Source of the DNA: Pseudomonas gozinkensis | Lineage (GTDB): Bacteria > Pseudomonadota > Gammaproteobacteria > Pseudomonadales > Pseudomonadaceae | Assembly (NCBI RefSeq): GCF_014863585.1 | Contig: NZ_CP062253.1 | Coordinates: forward strand, 2,072,501-2,136,500 | Length of the DNA stretch: 64,000 bases | Direction: 5' to 3' | In this document: piece after piece, positions 9,383-21,181 of the stretch | Position numbering within the stretch: position 1 is the first letter of the stretch | Layout: each line of letters begins with the position of its first letter | Translations under genes and position numbers: made by a program | Notes under the pieces: generated by a model | Database searches by the model: none | Seen by the model: the letters and a program-made list of their open reading frames with translations, nothing else | What the model was told of the DNA's origin: nothing

Positions 9383-10249
9383 ATGGAAATCGGTCTGCGC
9401 GAGTGGCTGATCGTCATCGGCATCATTGTGATAGCCGGTATTCTTTTCGATGGCTGGCGCCGTATGCGCGGCGGCAAGGGAAAACTGAAATTCCGTCTTG
9501 ACCGAAGTCTGTCCAACCTGCCGGACGAGGACACCAGCGCCGAGCTGTTGGGCCCGGCCCGCGTGCTGGATACCCATAAAGAGCCGCAACTGGACGAACA
9601 CGATCTGCCATCGGTGAGCATGCCGGCCCGCGAAGCACGCGAGCCTCGCGAGTCCGGTTCCAAGCGTGGCAAGCGTGGCAGCAACGGTCCGGCCCAGGGC
9701 GACCTGAACCTCGATCTGGACCTGGACGGCGGTCCGAGCTTCAGCAGCCGCGACGAAGATTTCGTCGAGCCTGTTGCCAAGTCGTCGCCGGCAGTTGCCG
9801 ATAAGGATCAGCCGCAAGCCGAAGAAGTGCTGGTGATCAGCGTGATCTGCCGCGATCCGGCCGGCTTCAAGGGCCCGGCACTGCTGCAGAACATTCTGGA
9901 AAGCGGTCTGCGTTTCGGCGAGATGGATATCTTCCACCGTCACGAAAGCATGGCCGGCAACGGTGAAGTGCTGTTCTCCATGGCCAACGCGGTCAAACCG
10001 GGCATCTTCGATCTGGACGACATCGACCATTTCAGCACCCCGGCGGTGAGCTTCTTCCTCGGCCTGCCAGGCCCGCGTCATCCGAAACAGGCCTTCGACG
10101 TGATGGTCGCGGCAGCCCGCAAGCTGTCCCAGGAACTGAACGGCGAATTGAAAGATGACCAGCGCAGCGTCCTGACCGCGCAGACCATCGAGCACTACCG
10201 TCAGCGCATCGTCGAATTCGAACGCCGCGCCCTGACCCAGAAGCGTTGA
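9383..10249 (+). CDS. zipA: Cell division protein ZipA
   Basis: Inner-membrane anchor that tethers FtsZ polymers at the division ring. The 288-residue protein has an N-terminal membrane helix (residues 5-22, [17 protein letters not shown]), a charged and disordered linker with Asp/Leu repeats ([11 protein letters not shown]) and a C-terminal FtsZ-binding domain from about residue 150 ([11 protein letters not shown], then [24 protein letters not shown]). The ATG at 9383 is preceded by GAGGCACGGG. The position between smc and ligA is the standard Pseudomonas arrangement. Confidence 0.97.
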   Translation: MEIGLREWLIVIGIIVIAGILFDGWRRMRGGKGKLKFRLDRSLSNLPDEDTSAELLGPARVLDTHKEPQLDEHDLPSVSMPAREAREPRESGSKRGKRGSNGPAQGDLNLDLDLDGGPSFSSRDEDFVEPVAKSSPAVADKDQPQAEEVLVISVICRDPAGFKGPALLQNILESGLRFGEMDIFHRHESMAGNGEVLFSMANAVKPGIFDLDDIDHFSTPAVSFFLGLPGPRHPKQAFDVMVAAARKLSQELNGELKDDQRSVLTAQTIEHYRQRIVEFERRALTQKR

Positions 10250-10295
10250 TTGAAAAGGTTGCCTCGCAATAAAGGGGCAATCGGCAAAATAGATT

Positions 10296-12694
<2,399 letters not shown>

Positions 12695-12696
12695 TT

Positions 12697-12800
12697 GATC
12701 GTTCCCACGCTCCGCGTGGGAATGCCGCCCCGGACGCAGAGCGTCCGCTGTGACGCAGAGCGTCACGGTATGCATTCCCACGCAGAGCGTGGGAACGATC
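12697..12800. repeat. Palindromic GTTCCCACGC repeat with internal hairpins
   Basis: Outer arms GATCGTTCCCACGC (12697-12710) and GCGTGGGAACGATC (12787-12800) are perfectly inverted. Between them are small hairpins GGACGCAGAGCGTCC and TGACGCAGAGCGTCA. Related copies are at 19877 and 56237. It lies between ligA and the next gene and may act as a terminator-like structure. Confidence 0.85.
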
Positions 12801-12848
12801 TTTGGGCGGGAATGATCTAGTCTTGGCAAGCCCAAGGGAGAGATCGCC

Positions 12849-14015
12849 ATGTACCGCTTTTTCGAGCAGCTCAGTTCCCGCATCGTCGCGCCGTTCATGG
12901 GCGAATCTTCGCGCAACAGCAAAGTCTGGCCGTGCCGCTGCGGCCAGTCGCTGTTCTTTCGCAACAGTCAGTGCCTGGCCTGCAACGCGGCGCTGGGTTA
13001 TCAGCCGGAGCACAGTCGACTGACCTCGCTGCAGCCGGGGCCGCAAGAGGGCACCTGGACGCTGGATGTCGATCCCGAGGCCGGGTTGTTCCGGCGTTGC
13101 GCCAACCTCGACGCCCCGGCGGCCTGCAACTGGCTGCTGCCCGCCAATGATCACGACACCCTGTGCGCCGCCTGCGATCTGAATCGCACCATTCCCGATC
13201 TGTCCGTCCCGGAAAACCCCGAACGCTGGCGCAAGGTGGAAATCGCCAAGCGGCGACTGGTGGCGCAACTGATCAGCCTCGGCCTGCCGGTCGTCCCGAA
13301 AACCGTCGACGAAGCCACCGGCCTGGCCTTCGATTTCATCGGCGTCGATCTGCAAGGCAACGCGCCGATGACCGGCCACGCCAACGGCCTGATCACCCTG
13401 GATATCGAAGAAGCCGACGACGCCCACCGCGAGCAGGTGCGGGCGCAGATGCACGAACCCTATCGCACACTGCTCGGGCATTTTCGCCATGAGGTCGGGC
13501 ATTACTACTGGGATCGCCTGATCGACAACGGCCCGTGGCTCGGTTCATTCCGCAACCTGTTCGGCGACGAATGCGCCAATTATGCCGAGGCGCTGGAGCG
13601 GCATTATCAACAGGGCGCGCCGGCGGACTGGTCGCAGCACTACGTCAGCGCCTACGCCACCATGCACCCGTGGGAAGACTGGGCGGAAACCTGGGCCCAT
13701 TACCTGCACATGATGGACGCGGTGGACACCGCGCTGGGTTTCGGCATGAGCGCCCGGGAGATGGACCTGGATTACCAGCCATTTCCGTCGAGCACGCTGT
13801 ACGATCCCGAGCATCCTGGCGGCGCGGCGTTCCTGTCGTTCGTCAACGCGTGGATTGAACTGGCTGGCATGCTCAACGAACTGTCGCGCAGCATGGGCCA
13901 GCCGGATTTTTATCCTTTCGTGTTGCCGCCGGCGGCGATCGCCAAGCTGCACTTCATTCATCTGGTGATCCAGCAAGAGGGCGGCCGCGCGGACGAGGTG
14001 CTTCAGGCGCAATAG
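12849..14015 (+). CDS. Putative zinc-binding metallopeptidase with N-terminal zinc ribbon
   Basis: A 388-residue protein of the family annotated as putative zinc-binding metallopeptidase. The N-terminus has a zinc ribbon with Cys 29, 31, 42 and 45 and a second Cys group (84, 93, 106, 109). The peptidase core has HEVGH at residues 214-218 (HExxH), followed by ECANYAEALERHY, which offers a further acidic ligand. There is no signal peptide, so it is probably cytoplasmic. The natural substrate is unknown to me. It stands alone between ligA and ffs. Confidence 0.8.
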   Translation: MYRFFEQLSSRIVAPFMGESSRNSKVWPCRCGQSLFFRNSQCLACNAALGYQPEHSRLTSLQPGPQEGTWTLDVDPEAGLFRRCANLDAPAACNWLLPANDHDTLCAACDLNRTIPDLSVPENPERWRKVEIAKRRLVAQLISLGLPVVPKTVDEATGLAFDFIGVDLQGNAPMTGHANGLITLDIEEADDAHREQVRAQMHEPYRTLLGHFRHEVGHYYWDRLIDNGPWLGSFRNLFGDECANYAEALERHYQQGAPADWSQHYVSAYATMHPWEDWAETWAHYLHMMDAVDTALGFGMSAREMDLDYQPFPSSTLYDPEHPGGAAFLSFVNAWIELAGMLNELSRSMGQPDFYPFVLPPAAIAKLHFIHLVIQQEGGRADEVLQAQ

Positions 14016-14058
14016 CAAGTGCTTGAAGCCCTTCATATTTTTAATCTGCAACCAGCGG

Positions 14059-14086
14059 TTGTAACTTCGTCTCAGATAGGTACAAT
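14059..14086 (+). promoter_or_regulatory. Sigma-70 type promoter of ffs
   Basis: TTGTAA at 14059-14064 and TACAAT at 14081-14086 are separated by 16 bases; a start near 14093 would give a short 5' extension containing the hairpin CTCGCC-GACA-GGCGAG before the mature SRP RNA. Confidence 0.7.
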
Positions 14087-14117
14087 GGCGCGGCTCGCCG
14101 ACAGGCGAGTGTCGTTA

Positions 14118-14229
14118 TGGTGACCCTATCGGTCCCCCCGCAACGATTACCCGTGAACCTGGTCAGAGCCGGAAGGCAGCAGCCACAGCGGGAACATTGT
14201 GTGCCGGGGTGTGGCTGGTAGGGTTACCA
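14118..14229 (+). ncRNA. ffs: Signal recognition particle RNA (4.5S RNA)
   Basis: RNA scaffold of the bacterial signal recognition particle, which with Ffh directs membrane proteins to SecYEG. The terminal helix is GGTGACCCTA (14119-14128) with TAGGGTTACC (14219-14228), including one G-U pair. The conserved Ffh-binding core is present: CAGAGCCGGAAGGCAGCAGCC on one arm (14164-14184) and GTGTGCCGGGGTGTGGCTGG on the other. The mature ends are judged by analogy with E. coli 4.5S RNA and may be off by a few bases. Confidence 0.93.
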
Positions 14230-14259
14230 CCTTAACGAACATCGAACGAATCAACTCCG

Positions 14260-14292
14260 AACTGCATGGGTTTCGCCCACTGCGGTTTTTTT
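14260..14292 (+). terminator. Rho-independent terminator of ffs
   Basis: AACTGCATGGG pairs with CCCACTGCGGTT with one bulged C, loop TTTCG, and is followed by a T run (14286-14292). Confidence 0.8.
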
Positions 14293-14453
14293 ATGCCTGC
14301 GATTTGTCGGCTCGTACCCAAACCTCCTGCTCTCGAGTGCGCCGACACGGGGTAATCATTTGCTCTTCAATCCCGCATACTCGCAGCCACCGAAATAAAT
14401 GAAGAGTCTGGCCGGGATCGACCTTAGGGTCTGCGCCTTGGTCGCGAGGTTTT

Positions 14454-16409
14454 ATGCTCCCGGAACATTCCGATCTATCCAGCCCAGTGTTCTTGCCCGT
14501 CACGGATGAAACCTGCGCGAACCTGCTGCAGACCGGCGGCGCAAAAGCGCTCGAAAGCCTGACCGATCCTGAATTGGCGGCGGTGCTGGTCATCCAGAAT
14601 CTGGTGCAGACGAAAGAGCAGGATCTCGGCGCTGTAGCGGCAGAGAAAATTCTGGCCAAACTCTTGTCCTGGGCTGCCGAAAACCGACAGTCAGCGACTG
14701 CGAGCCTGCTGTCCGAAGCCCAGCGGCTGTTCGATCCGCGCAAACTGTATTTCGGCCTGAAGGTCCTGAACCCTCTGAACCTGCGTTTTCTGCTGGCTGA
14801 AGAGGTATCGGCACGCGACTACTTGTTGCCCGACGGTCAGTGGGATTTCGAATACAAAGTCCGGCGCCATCGCAGCCATGACCCGTTCAGCCAGCCGATA
14901 GTGACGCCCCGTTACCGCGAGCGCTGGTTGAGCCCGGCGCAGGACAAACTGGTCAGGACCTTCCGCGCCAACCTGGACGAAGACCTGCATGTTCAAGGCT
15001 ATGCGGGGATCGGCAAGAGCCATCTGCTGGTCGCTTTGCTCGAACATCTACGCCCGGAAAAAACCCTGTTGCTGGCGCGCACCCCGGCCAAGCTGGAAGT
15101 CCTTCGCCAGCGCATGGTGGGGCCGAGCGAGAAGAAGGCCGGCAAGACCTTCCTGGCATTTGCGCAGTCGCTGATGCTCGGTCGCAGACCTCAGGCGGAG
15201 GCGGGGCGAATCCCGACCCGGCAGGCGCTGGCGCAGGAACTGAATATCTACGGTTTTCGCCACCACGACGGGCAGGCGACCCTTGAACTCTGCCTCAAAG
15301 TGATCGAGCGCTACTGCCGCTTCCGCGATCACACCTTTTCGGCGAAGCATCTGCCGCATTTCAACCAGCCGCTCTCCAGCGTCGACGCTCAAGTGTTGCT
15401 GGAGTATTCGAGCCGGGTGTGGGGCTACCTCGAACTCAACCCGGCGTGGGGCAGTCAGACCGGCTTCGAAGCTCTGTTGATGATCAAGCGCGCCTGTATT
15501 GCCGGCTGCGTGGTGCCGGCGCGCTACACGCACGTGCTGATCGACGAGAGCCAGGACATTCCCGGATCGCTGTTGCAGATCATCGAACGCGGTCGTCAGG
15601 TGCTGATCACCCTCGGCGACGAGTACCAGCAGGCCAACGGCGTTCCGGTCAAACGGCACCGTGAGGTTCGCCAAAGCGATATCAGCTATTCCGTGCGTTC
15701 GGGTCGCAACGTTGAAAGGCTGGTCAATCCGCTGATCGCCCGGCACTCGCAGAAGGGCAAAATTCCGTTCGAAGGCGCCAGTGATGCTGACGTCCTGATT
15801 AAGGAATATCCGGAAGGTTTTGTGCCGTCCGAGGGCTGCGTGGTGCTGACGGCTTCGCCCTGGGACAGCATGATCTGGGCCATCCACCTGCAGGATTCCA
15901 ACTGCAAGTTCAGATTCCCGGACAAGCGAGCCCAGGATGATCTGAAGCATTTTATGGCCACCGCCATCGAACTGTTCAAACCGGATTTCTACCGTTCCGA
16001 ATTCAGCGAAAACGGCGTGCATCCGTACTTCAGCGACCTGCCTGACTGGCAAGCCGTGTGCGACGCCAACCAGTTCGACGAGTCGTTTCTGCGGGTCAAG
16101 GCCAAGCTGGAAAACGGCTTCATGATTGCCGACCTGACACGCCTGAACCGAATGATCGACAACGCCGGCAACGGTTGCCTGCTGATGCTCGCGGAAGAGG
16201 CGGGGGGCATGGAATTCGACAAGGTTCTGCTGACACCGGGGCTGCTGACCAACGAGAAATTCAAGGATGCCTACGCGTTCGATCAGCGGATCTGCGCAGT
16301 GTACATCGCCATCTCCCGCGCCAGGCTGAAGCTTTATGTGCCGTACGATGTGGTGGCGTGGGTGGAGTATCACGAGTACCAGCAATTTCGCGATACGGCG
16401 GGGCATTGA
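14454..16409 (+). CDS. Compact superfamily 1 (UvrD/PcrA-like) helicase or ATPase
   Basis: A 651-residue protein that I do not recognise by name. Superfamily 1 motifs can be followed in order: motif I GYAGIGKSHLL, Ia LLLARTPAKLEVL, motif II VLIDESQD, motif III TLGDEYQQANG, a YSVRSGRNVERL stretch in the place of motif IV, a degenerate motif V AEEAGGMEFDKVLL, and motif VI YIAISRARLKLYV. The first 160 residues before motif I show no known domain. The accessory 1B/2B insertions are short compared with UvrD. It sits alone after ffs and converges on the next gene with 9 bases between stops. DNA or RNA unwinding is inferred from the motifs; a role is not evident. Confidence 0.75.
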   Translation: MLPEHSDLSSPVFLPVTDETCANLLQTGGAKALESLTDPELAAVLVIQNLVQTKEQDLGAVAAEKILAKLLSWAAENRQSATASLLSEAQRLFDPRKLYFGLKVLNPLNLRFLLAEEVSARDYLLPDGQWDFEYKVRRHRSHDPFSQPIVTPRYRERWLSPAQDKLVRTFRANLDEDLHVQGYAGIGKSHLLVALLEHLRPEKTLLLARTPAKLEVLRQRMVGPSEKKAGKTFLAFAQSLMLGRRPQAEAGRIPTRQALAQELNIYGFRHHDGQATLELCLKVIERYCRFRDHTFSAKHLPHFNQPLSSVDAQVLLEYSSRVWGYLELNPAWGSQTGFEALLMIKRACIAGCVVPARYTHVLIDESQDIPGSLLQIIERGRQVLITLGDEYQQANGVPVKRHREVRQSDISYSVRSGRNVERLVNPLIARHSQKGKIPFEGASDADVLIKEYPEGFVPSEGCVVLTASPWDSMIWAIHLQDSNCKFRFPDKRAQDDLKHFMATAIELFKPDFYRSEFSENGVHPYFSDLPDWQAVCDANQFDESFLRVKAKLENGFMIADLTRLNRMIDNAGNGCLLMLAEEAGGMEFDKVLLTPGLLTNEKFKDAYAFDQRICAVYIAISRARLKLYVPYDVVAWVEYHEYQQFRDTAGH

Positions 16410-16418
16410 GGGGCTGAC

Positions 16419-17168
16419 TTACGGTTCGTTGCCCGAACCACCGGTATACAACCGAATAATGTCATCAATCTCCCCCGACATTTTCATTCGCAGCAACGTC
16501 CTCAATATCCGCTGCACCGGCACGTTCGGATCATTGCGCACATAGCAGCCGACCTTCTGCTCCTGCAACACCGCTACCGCTTGCAGTTGCTGCCCCGGGA
16601 GCAGGCGCTGGTTGAACCAGTCCAGGGTCCATTGATTGCTCACGGCGTAGCGGTAGCGGCCGGCCAGCAGTTTGTCCAGAACCTGCTCCTGATTGCGCGC
16701 GTCTTCGCGCCATAGTCGGTCGGCGTCGAATATCGGTTGCAGCGTGGGGTAGCTGTAGCCGAGCACGGTGCCGATCGACTGGCGGGGCAGTTGGGCCGGA
16801 TCGGCGTGGGGCGGTTGGTCCTGACGGCTGATCAGCAGGTCACGCTGGAAGAACAGCGGAATGCTCCAGATGTAATCCCCGGACAGGTTCGGCAGCCAGG
16901 ATTGTGCGGCATAGCAGCGCACGTCGACTTCGCCGTGTTCCATGGCGTTCTGTACACGGGCGCGGGGCAGGACGTGAAATTGCGCCGGCACGCCGACCTG
17001 GGTCGCCAGGCTGAGTATCATGTCGTAGAGGATGCCTTGGGTCGGGCGGCCGCGTTCGATCTGCACCATCGGCATCGCCCAGCTGTCGGCAACGACGAAG
17101 CGCAGCGGCGGTTGCGCCGCCATTGCGCTCAGGCTCAATCCCAGTAATGCCCCCACGGCCCACCGCAT
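16419..17168 (-). CDS. Periplasmic transporter-type substrate-binding protein (SBP family 3)
   Basis: A 249-residue secreted protein with a signal peptide (MRWAVGALLGLSLSAMA, cleavage near AMA-AQ) and the layout of family 3 solute-binding proteins: LRFVVADSWAMPM at the start, GILYDMILSLATQVG, and a C-terminal lobe ending in GEIDDIIRLYTGG. No ABC permease or ATPase gene is adjacent, so it is either an orphan binding protein or a sensor-like relative. The ligand (amino acid or other small polar compound) cannot be deduced. It is divergent from dnaX. Confidence 0.8.
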   Translation of the reverse strand: MRWAVGALLGLSLSAMAAQPPLRFVVADSWAMPMVQIERGRPTQGILYDMILSLATQVGVPAQFHVLPRARVQNAMEHGEVDVRCYAAQSWLPNLSGDYIWSIPLFFQRDLLISRQDQPPHADPAQLPRQSIGTVLGYSYPTLQPIFDADRLWREDARNQEQVLDKLLAGRYRYAVSNQWTLDWFNQRLLPGQQLQAVAVLQEQKVGCYVRNDPNVPVQRILRTLLRMKMSGEIDDIIRLYTGGSGNEP

Positions 17169-17313
17169 AAACGCTCCGGTAATTCCCGATCCCGAGCCGA
17201 CAAAAGCCCTCGCTCATGCAGCTTAGCCAGAATAGACGAGCACACCGGATGCAATTTTGCCCTTGCTCCGCTAGCATTAGCCGCTTCTGCTTCCTTTGCC
17301 GCGACGGTTTTCG

Positions 17314-19398
17314 ATGAGTTATCAGGTTCTTGCACGTAAATGGCGTCCGCGCTCGTTCCGCGAAATGGTCGGCCAGACCCATGTGCTCAAGGCTCTGATC
17401 AATGCCTTGGACAGCCAGCGCCTGCACCACGCCTACCTGTTCACCGGTACGCGGGGCGTCGGCAAGACCACGATTGCGCGGATCATCGCCAAATGCCTGA
17501 ACTGTGAAACAGGTATCACTTCAAGCCCGTGTGGCGAGTGTTCGGTGTGCCGCGAGATCGATGAAGGCCGTTTCGTCGACCTGATCGAGATCGACGCCGC
17601 GAGCCGGACCAAGGTCGAGGACACCCGCGAGCTGCTCGACAACGTGCAGTACGCCCCGAGCCGTGGGCGCTTCAAGGTCTACCTGATCGACGAAGTGCAC
17701 ATGCTCTCCAGCCATTCCTTCAATGCGCTGCTGAAAACCCTCGAAGAGCCGCCGCCCTACGTCAAGTTCATCCTGGCGACCACCGACCCGCAGAAACTTC
17801 CGGCAACGATTTTGTCGCGATGCCTGCAGTTCTCCCTGAAGAACATGACCCCTGAGCGGGTGGTCGAGCATTTGACCCACGTTCTGGGCGCCGAAAACGT
17901 CCCGTTCGAAGACGACGCGCTGTGGCTGCTCGGCCGCGCGGCCGATGGTTCGATGCGCGACGCCATGAGCCTGACCGACCAGGCCATCGCCTTCGGTGAA
18001 GGCAAGGTAATGGCCGCCGACGTGCGGGCGATGCTTGGTACGCTGGATCACGGCCAGGTCTACGACGTGCTGCATGCGCTGATCGAAGGCGACGCCAAGG
18101 CGTTGCTCGAAGCTGTGCGCCATCTCGCTGAACAGGGGCCGGACTGGAACGGCGTGCTCTCGGAAATTCTCAACGTGCTGCACCGCGTCGCCATCGCCCA
18201 GGCCTTGCCGGAAGGTGTCGACAACGGCCACGGCGACCGTGACCGGGTGTTGGCGCTGGCCCAGGCCTTGCCGGCCGAAGACGTGCAGTTCTACTACCAG
18301 ATGGGCTTGATCGGTCGCCGCGACTTGCCGCTGGCGCCGGACCCGCGCGGCGGTTTCGAGATGGTGCTGCTGCGGATGCTGGCCTTCCGGCCGGCAGACA
18401 CGGCGGACGCCCCGAGGCAACCGCTAAAGCCAGTGGGGATCAGCCAGGCCACAGTTGATTCCGCAAACTCAGTGGCTGCCGCGCCGAAACCTGCGCCGGT
18501 AGTTGCTGCGGCTGTTGCGCCCGCGCCGGCGCCGGTGGTTGCACCTGCGCCGGCTCCCGAGCCTGCACCGGTTGCCCCGGTGATTGCGCCTGAACCCGTT
18601 CCTGAGCCTGAACCCGAGCCAGTCGCCGTCGAGGAAGTCGTCGACCTGCCGTGGAACGACCCGGTAGAACCCGCGCCCGTGCAGCAGCCAGCGGTCGAGC
18701 CTGTACTGGAAACCACCGCCGAACAACCCGATTTGCCGCCGATGCCGCTGCCGACCCCGGACAGCGTCGTGCCGGACGCCCCGGAGTGGGCCGCCGCGCC
18801 GATCCCCGAGCCGTCGGTGGCCGACGTCGATGCCGCCACACCGGGCATGGACATGGACGACGAGCCGCCGCTCGACGAGGACTACATCGAGCCGGACATG
18901 GATTCGGCCTACAGTTACCTCGACGATCTGGCCAGCGAACACGCCGCAGAACCGGCCCCGGAGCCCGAGCCGGAACCCGCCGCCGCGCCCGCCACCGGTC
19001 TGGCCCTGCAATGGCTGGAGCTGTTCCCGAAACTGCCGATCTCCGGCATGACCGGCAGCATCGCCGCCAACTGCACCCTGATCGCCGTCGATGGCGACAA
19101 CTGGCTGATGCACCTTGACCCGGCCCACAGCGCCTTGTTCAACGCCACCCAGCAGCGGCGTCTGAACGATGCGCTGAACCAGTTCCACGGCCGCACGCTG
19201 ACCCTGACCATCGAGCTGATCAAGCCCGAGCAGGAAACCCCGGCCCAGGCCGCGTCCCGGCGCCGTGCCAACCGTCAGCGCGAGGCGGAGGAGTCGATCC
19301 ACGGCGATCCGTTCATCCAGCAGATGGTGCAGCAGTTCGGTGCGGTCGTGCGACACGATACTATTGAACCTGTCGACGCCCTGGTCAGTCAGGGCTAA
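17314..19398 (+). CDS. dnaX: DNA polymerase III subunits tau/gamma
   Basis: Clamp-loader ATPase of the replisome; tau also links core polymerases to the helicase. From ATG 17314 the protein has 694 residues (MSYQVLARKWRPRSF). It shows Walker A GTRGVGKTT (near residues 45-53), a zinc module with CLNC and CGECSVC, Walker B LIDEVHML and the SRC box. Residues about 370-560 form a long Pro/Ala/Glu linker with PAPAP repeats, then a conserved C-terminal tau domain (LALQWLELFPKLPISG). I saw no A-run slippery site like that which yields gamma in E. coli. ybaB follows 67 bases later. Confidence 0.97.
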   Translation: MSYQVLARKWRPRSFREMVGQTHVLKALINALDSQRLHHAYLFTGTRGVGKTTIARIIAKCLNCETGITSSPCGECSVCREIDEGRFVDLIEIDAASRTKVEDTRELLDNVQYAPSRGRFKVYLIDEVHMLSSHSFNALLKTLEEPPPYVKFILATTDPQKLPATILSRCLQFSLKNMTPERVVEHLTHVLGAENVPFEDDALWLLGRAADGSMRDAMSLTDQAIAFGEGKVMAADVRAMLGTLDHGQVYDVLHALIEGDAKALLEAVRHLAEQGPDWNGVLSEILNVLHRVAIAQALPEGVDNGHGDRDRVLALAQALPAEDVQFYYQMGLIGRRDLPLAPDPRGGFEMVLLRMLAFRPADTADAPRQPLKPVGISQATVDSANSVAAAPKPAPVVAAAVAPAPAPVVAPAPAPEPAPVAPVIAPEPVPEPEPEPVAVEEVVDLPWNDPVEPAPVQQPAVEPVLETTAEQPDLPPMPLPTPDSVVPDAPEWAAAPIPEPSVADVDAATPGMDMDDEPPLDEDYIEPDMDSAYSYLDDLASEHAAEPAPEPEPEPAAAPATGLALQWLELFPKLPISGMTGSIAANCTLIAVDGDNWLMHLDPAHSALFNATQQRRLNDALNQFHGRTLTLTIELIKPEQETPAQAASRRRANRQREAEESIHGDPFIQQMVQQFGAVVRHDTIEPVDALVSQG

Positions 19399-19465
19399 TA
19401 ACTGAGGGCGTCCGGCCTGTATGGCCGGGCGCTGTTTTGATCCAAGTACTTTTGAGGTGATTCCC

Positions 19466-19804
19466 ATGATGAAAGGTGGCATGGCCGGCCTGATGAAGCA
19501 GGCACAGCAGATGCAGGAAAAAATGGCCAAGATGCAGGAAGAACTGGCCAACGCCGAAGTCACCGGCAAAGCCGGCGGCGATCTGGTCACCGTGGTGATG
19601 ACCGGTCGTCATGACGTGAAAAAAGTCAGCATCGACCCGAGCGTACTGCCGGGCCTGGACGAAGACGACCGTGAAGTGGTCGAGGATCTGGTAGCCGCTG
19701 CGGTCAACGCCGCCGTGCGTCAGATCGAAGCCAACAGCCAGGCCAAGATGGGCAGTATGACCGCTGGCATGAACCTGCCGGCCGGTATGAAATTGCCGTT
19801 CTGA
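19466..19804 (+). CDS. YbaB/EbfC family nucleoid-associated protein
   Basis: A 112-residue DNA-binding protein of the YbaB/EbfC family, which forms tweezer-like dimers and coats DNA. The sequence [20 protein letters not shown] with its Met/Gln-rich coiled start and [27 protein letters not shown] are diagnostic. The start at 19466 is chosen because GAGG lies 8 bases upstream; an earlier in-frame ATG at 19421 adds 15 unconserved residues. The dnaX-ybaB-recR arrangement is conserved in proteobacteria, but here an oxidoreductase gene lies between ybaB and recR. Confidence 0.95.
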   Translation: MMKGGMAGLMKQAQQMQEKMAKMQEELANAEVTGKAGGDLVTVVMTGRHDVKKVSIDPSVLPGLDEDDREVVEDLVAAAVNAAVRQIEANSQAKMGSMTAGMNLPAGMKLPF

Positions 19805-19831
19805 TTCGCCTTTGCGGGTTGGATGAGCTAC

Positions 19832-19865
19832 AAAAAATGCCAGGCACCGCGCCTGGCATTTTTGT
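19832..19865 (+). terminator. Strong terminator after ybaB
   Basis: A perfect 13-base stem: AAAAATGCCAGGC (19833-19845), loop ACCGC, GCCTGGCATTTTT (19851-19863). The A and T runs on both sides make it bidirectional. Confidence 0.9.
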
Positions 19866-19876
19866 TTCCGCCCGCT

Positions 19877-19927
19877 GATCGTTCCCGCGCTCTGCGTGGG
19901 AATGCAGGCAGGGACGCTCCGCGTCCC
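19877..19927. repeat. Partial GTTCCCACGC-type palindromic repeat
   Basis: GATCGTTCCCGCGCTCTGCG at the left followed by GGGACGCTCCGCGTCCC hairpin at the right: a truncated relative of the repeat at 12697. Confidence 0.75.
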
Positions 19928-20080
19928 AAATCGAAAGCCGAACACGGAACGTCAGATATGGCATTCCCAAGTGGATGATTCGACGCTTAGGCGTTGCACC
20001 GATCATCAAGCGGAACGCACCATGCCCACCAAGGTCTGCTCCCTATACCGCCGAATTCACCATTAAAAGGAGACGCTGAC

Positions 20081-21115
20081 ATGTCCGACCCTCTGACCCT
20101 CAATCAACGCTTCGTGCTGGCCTCGCGGCCGGTGGGCGCGCCGACACCCGAAAATTTCCGTCTGGAGCGCGAGGCGCTGCCGGACCTTGAAGACGGCCAG
20201 GTGTTGCTCAAGACCCTGTACCTGTCGCTCGACCCCTACATGCGCGGGCGCATGAGTGACGCGCCGTCCTACGCAGCGCCGGTACAAATCGGCGAGGTGA
20301 TGACCGGTGGCGCTGTCAGCCGTGTCGAGCAATCGCGTCATCCGAAATTCCACCCCGGCGATCTGGTCGTCGGTGCCACCGGTTGGCAAAGCCACAGCAT
20401 CAGCGACGGCCGCAACATCATCCCGATCCCGTCCGGCCTGCCGAGTCCGTCGATGGCACTTGGCGTACTGGGCATGCCCGGCATGACCGCGTACATGGGA
20501 CTGATGGACATCGGCCAGCCGAAAGAGGGCGAAACCCTGGTGGTCGCTGCCGCTTCCGGCGCGGTGGGTTCGGTGGTCGGCCAGGTGGCGAAGATCAAAG
20601 GCCTGCGCGCCGTCGGCGTGGCCGGTGGTGCGGACAAATGCAAATACGTGGTCGAGGAACTGGGCTTCGACGCCTGTATCGATCACAAGGCGCCGGACTT
20701 TGCCGAGCAACTGGCCAGGGCCTGCCCCAATGGCATCGACATCTATTACGAAAACGTCGGCGGCCATGTTTTCGATGCGGTCGTGCCGCTGCTCAATCCC
20801 AAGGCGCGGATTCCGCTGTGCGGTCTGATTGCCGGCTACAACGCCTCGGAAGCGCCGAAAGGCCCGGATCGTCTGCCTGCACTACAGCGCACCTTGCTGA
20901 CCAAGCGCGTGCGGATTCAGGGCTTCATCGTGTTCGACGATTACGGTGACCGTCAGCCGGAATTCATCAGCGCCATGGTGCCGTGGGTGCGCGATGGCAA
21001 GGTGAAATTCCGCGAGGACGTGGTGGATGGTCTGGAGCAGGCGCCGCAGGCGTTTATCGGGCTGCTGGAGGGGCGCAACTTCGGCAAACTGGTGGTGAAG
21101 GTCGCTCAGGACTGA
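20081..21115 (+). CDS. NADPH-dependent MDR oxidoreductase (CurA/leukotriene B4 dehydrogenase-like)
   Basis: A 344-residue zinc-free medium-chain reductase that reduces alpha,beta-unsaturated carbonyls with NADPH. The N-terminus (NQRFVLASRPVGAPTPENFRLE), SLDPYMRGRM and the nucleotide-binding AASGAVGSVVGQVAKIKG followed by GGADKC are typical of the CurA/YncB group. The start at ATG 20081 is supported by AAAAGGAGA just upstream. It lies between ybaB and recR without an evident functional link. Confidence 0.9.
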   Translation: MSDPLTLNQRFVLASRPVGAPTPENFRLEREALPDLEDGQVLLKTLYLSLDPYMRGRMSDAPSYAAPVQIGEVMTGGAVSRVEQSRHPKFHPGDLVVGATGWQSHSISDGRNIIPIPSGLPSPSMALGVLGMPGMTAYMGLMDIGQPKEGETLVVAAASGAVGSVVGQVAKIKGLRAVGVAGGADKCKYVVEELGFDACIDHKAPDFAEQLARACPNGIDIYYENVGGHVFDAVVPLLNPKARIPLCGLIAGYNASEAPKGPDRLPALQRTLLTKRVRIQGFIVFDDYGDRQPEFISAMVPWVRDGKVKFREDVVDGLEQAPQAFIGLLEGRNFGKLVVKVAQD

Positions 21116-21181
21116 GGATTTGACGCTGGCCGGAGGCGCGGGTATAAACCGCGTCTCGTTGTTTTGTCGGACTTTTTCCCC

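Noticed and set aside
17314..19398. Programmed frameshift in dnaX producing gamma
   Set aside because: I looked for an A-run slippery heptamer with a following hairpin as in E. coli and did not find one.
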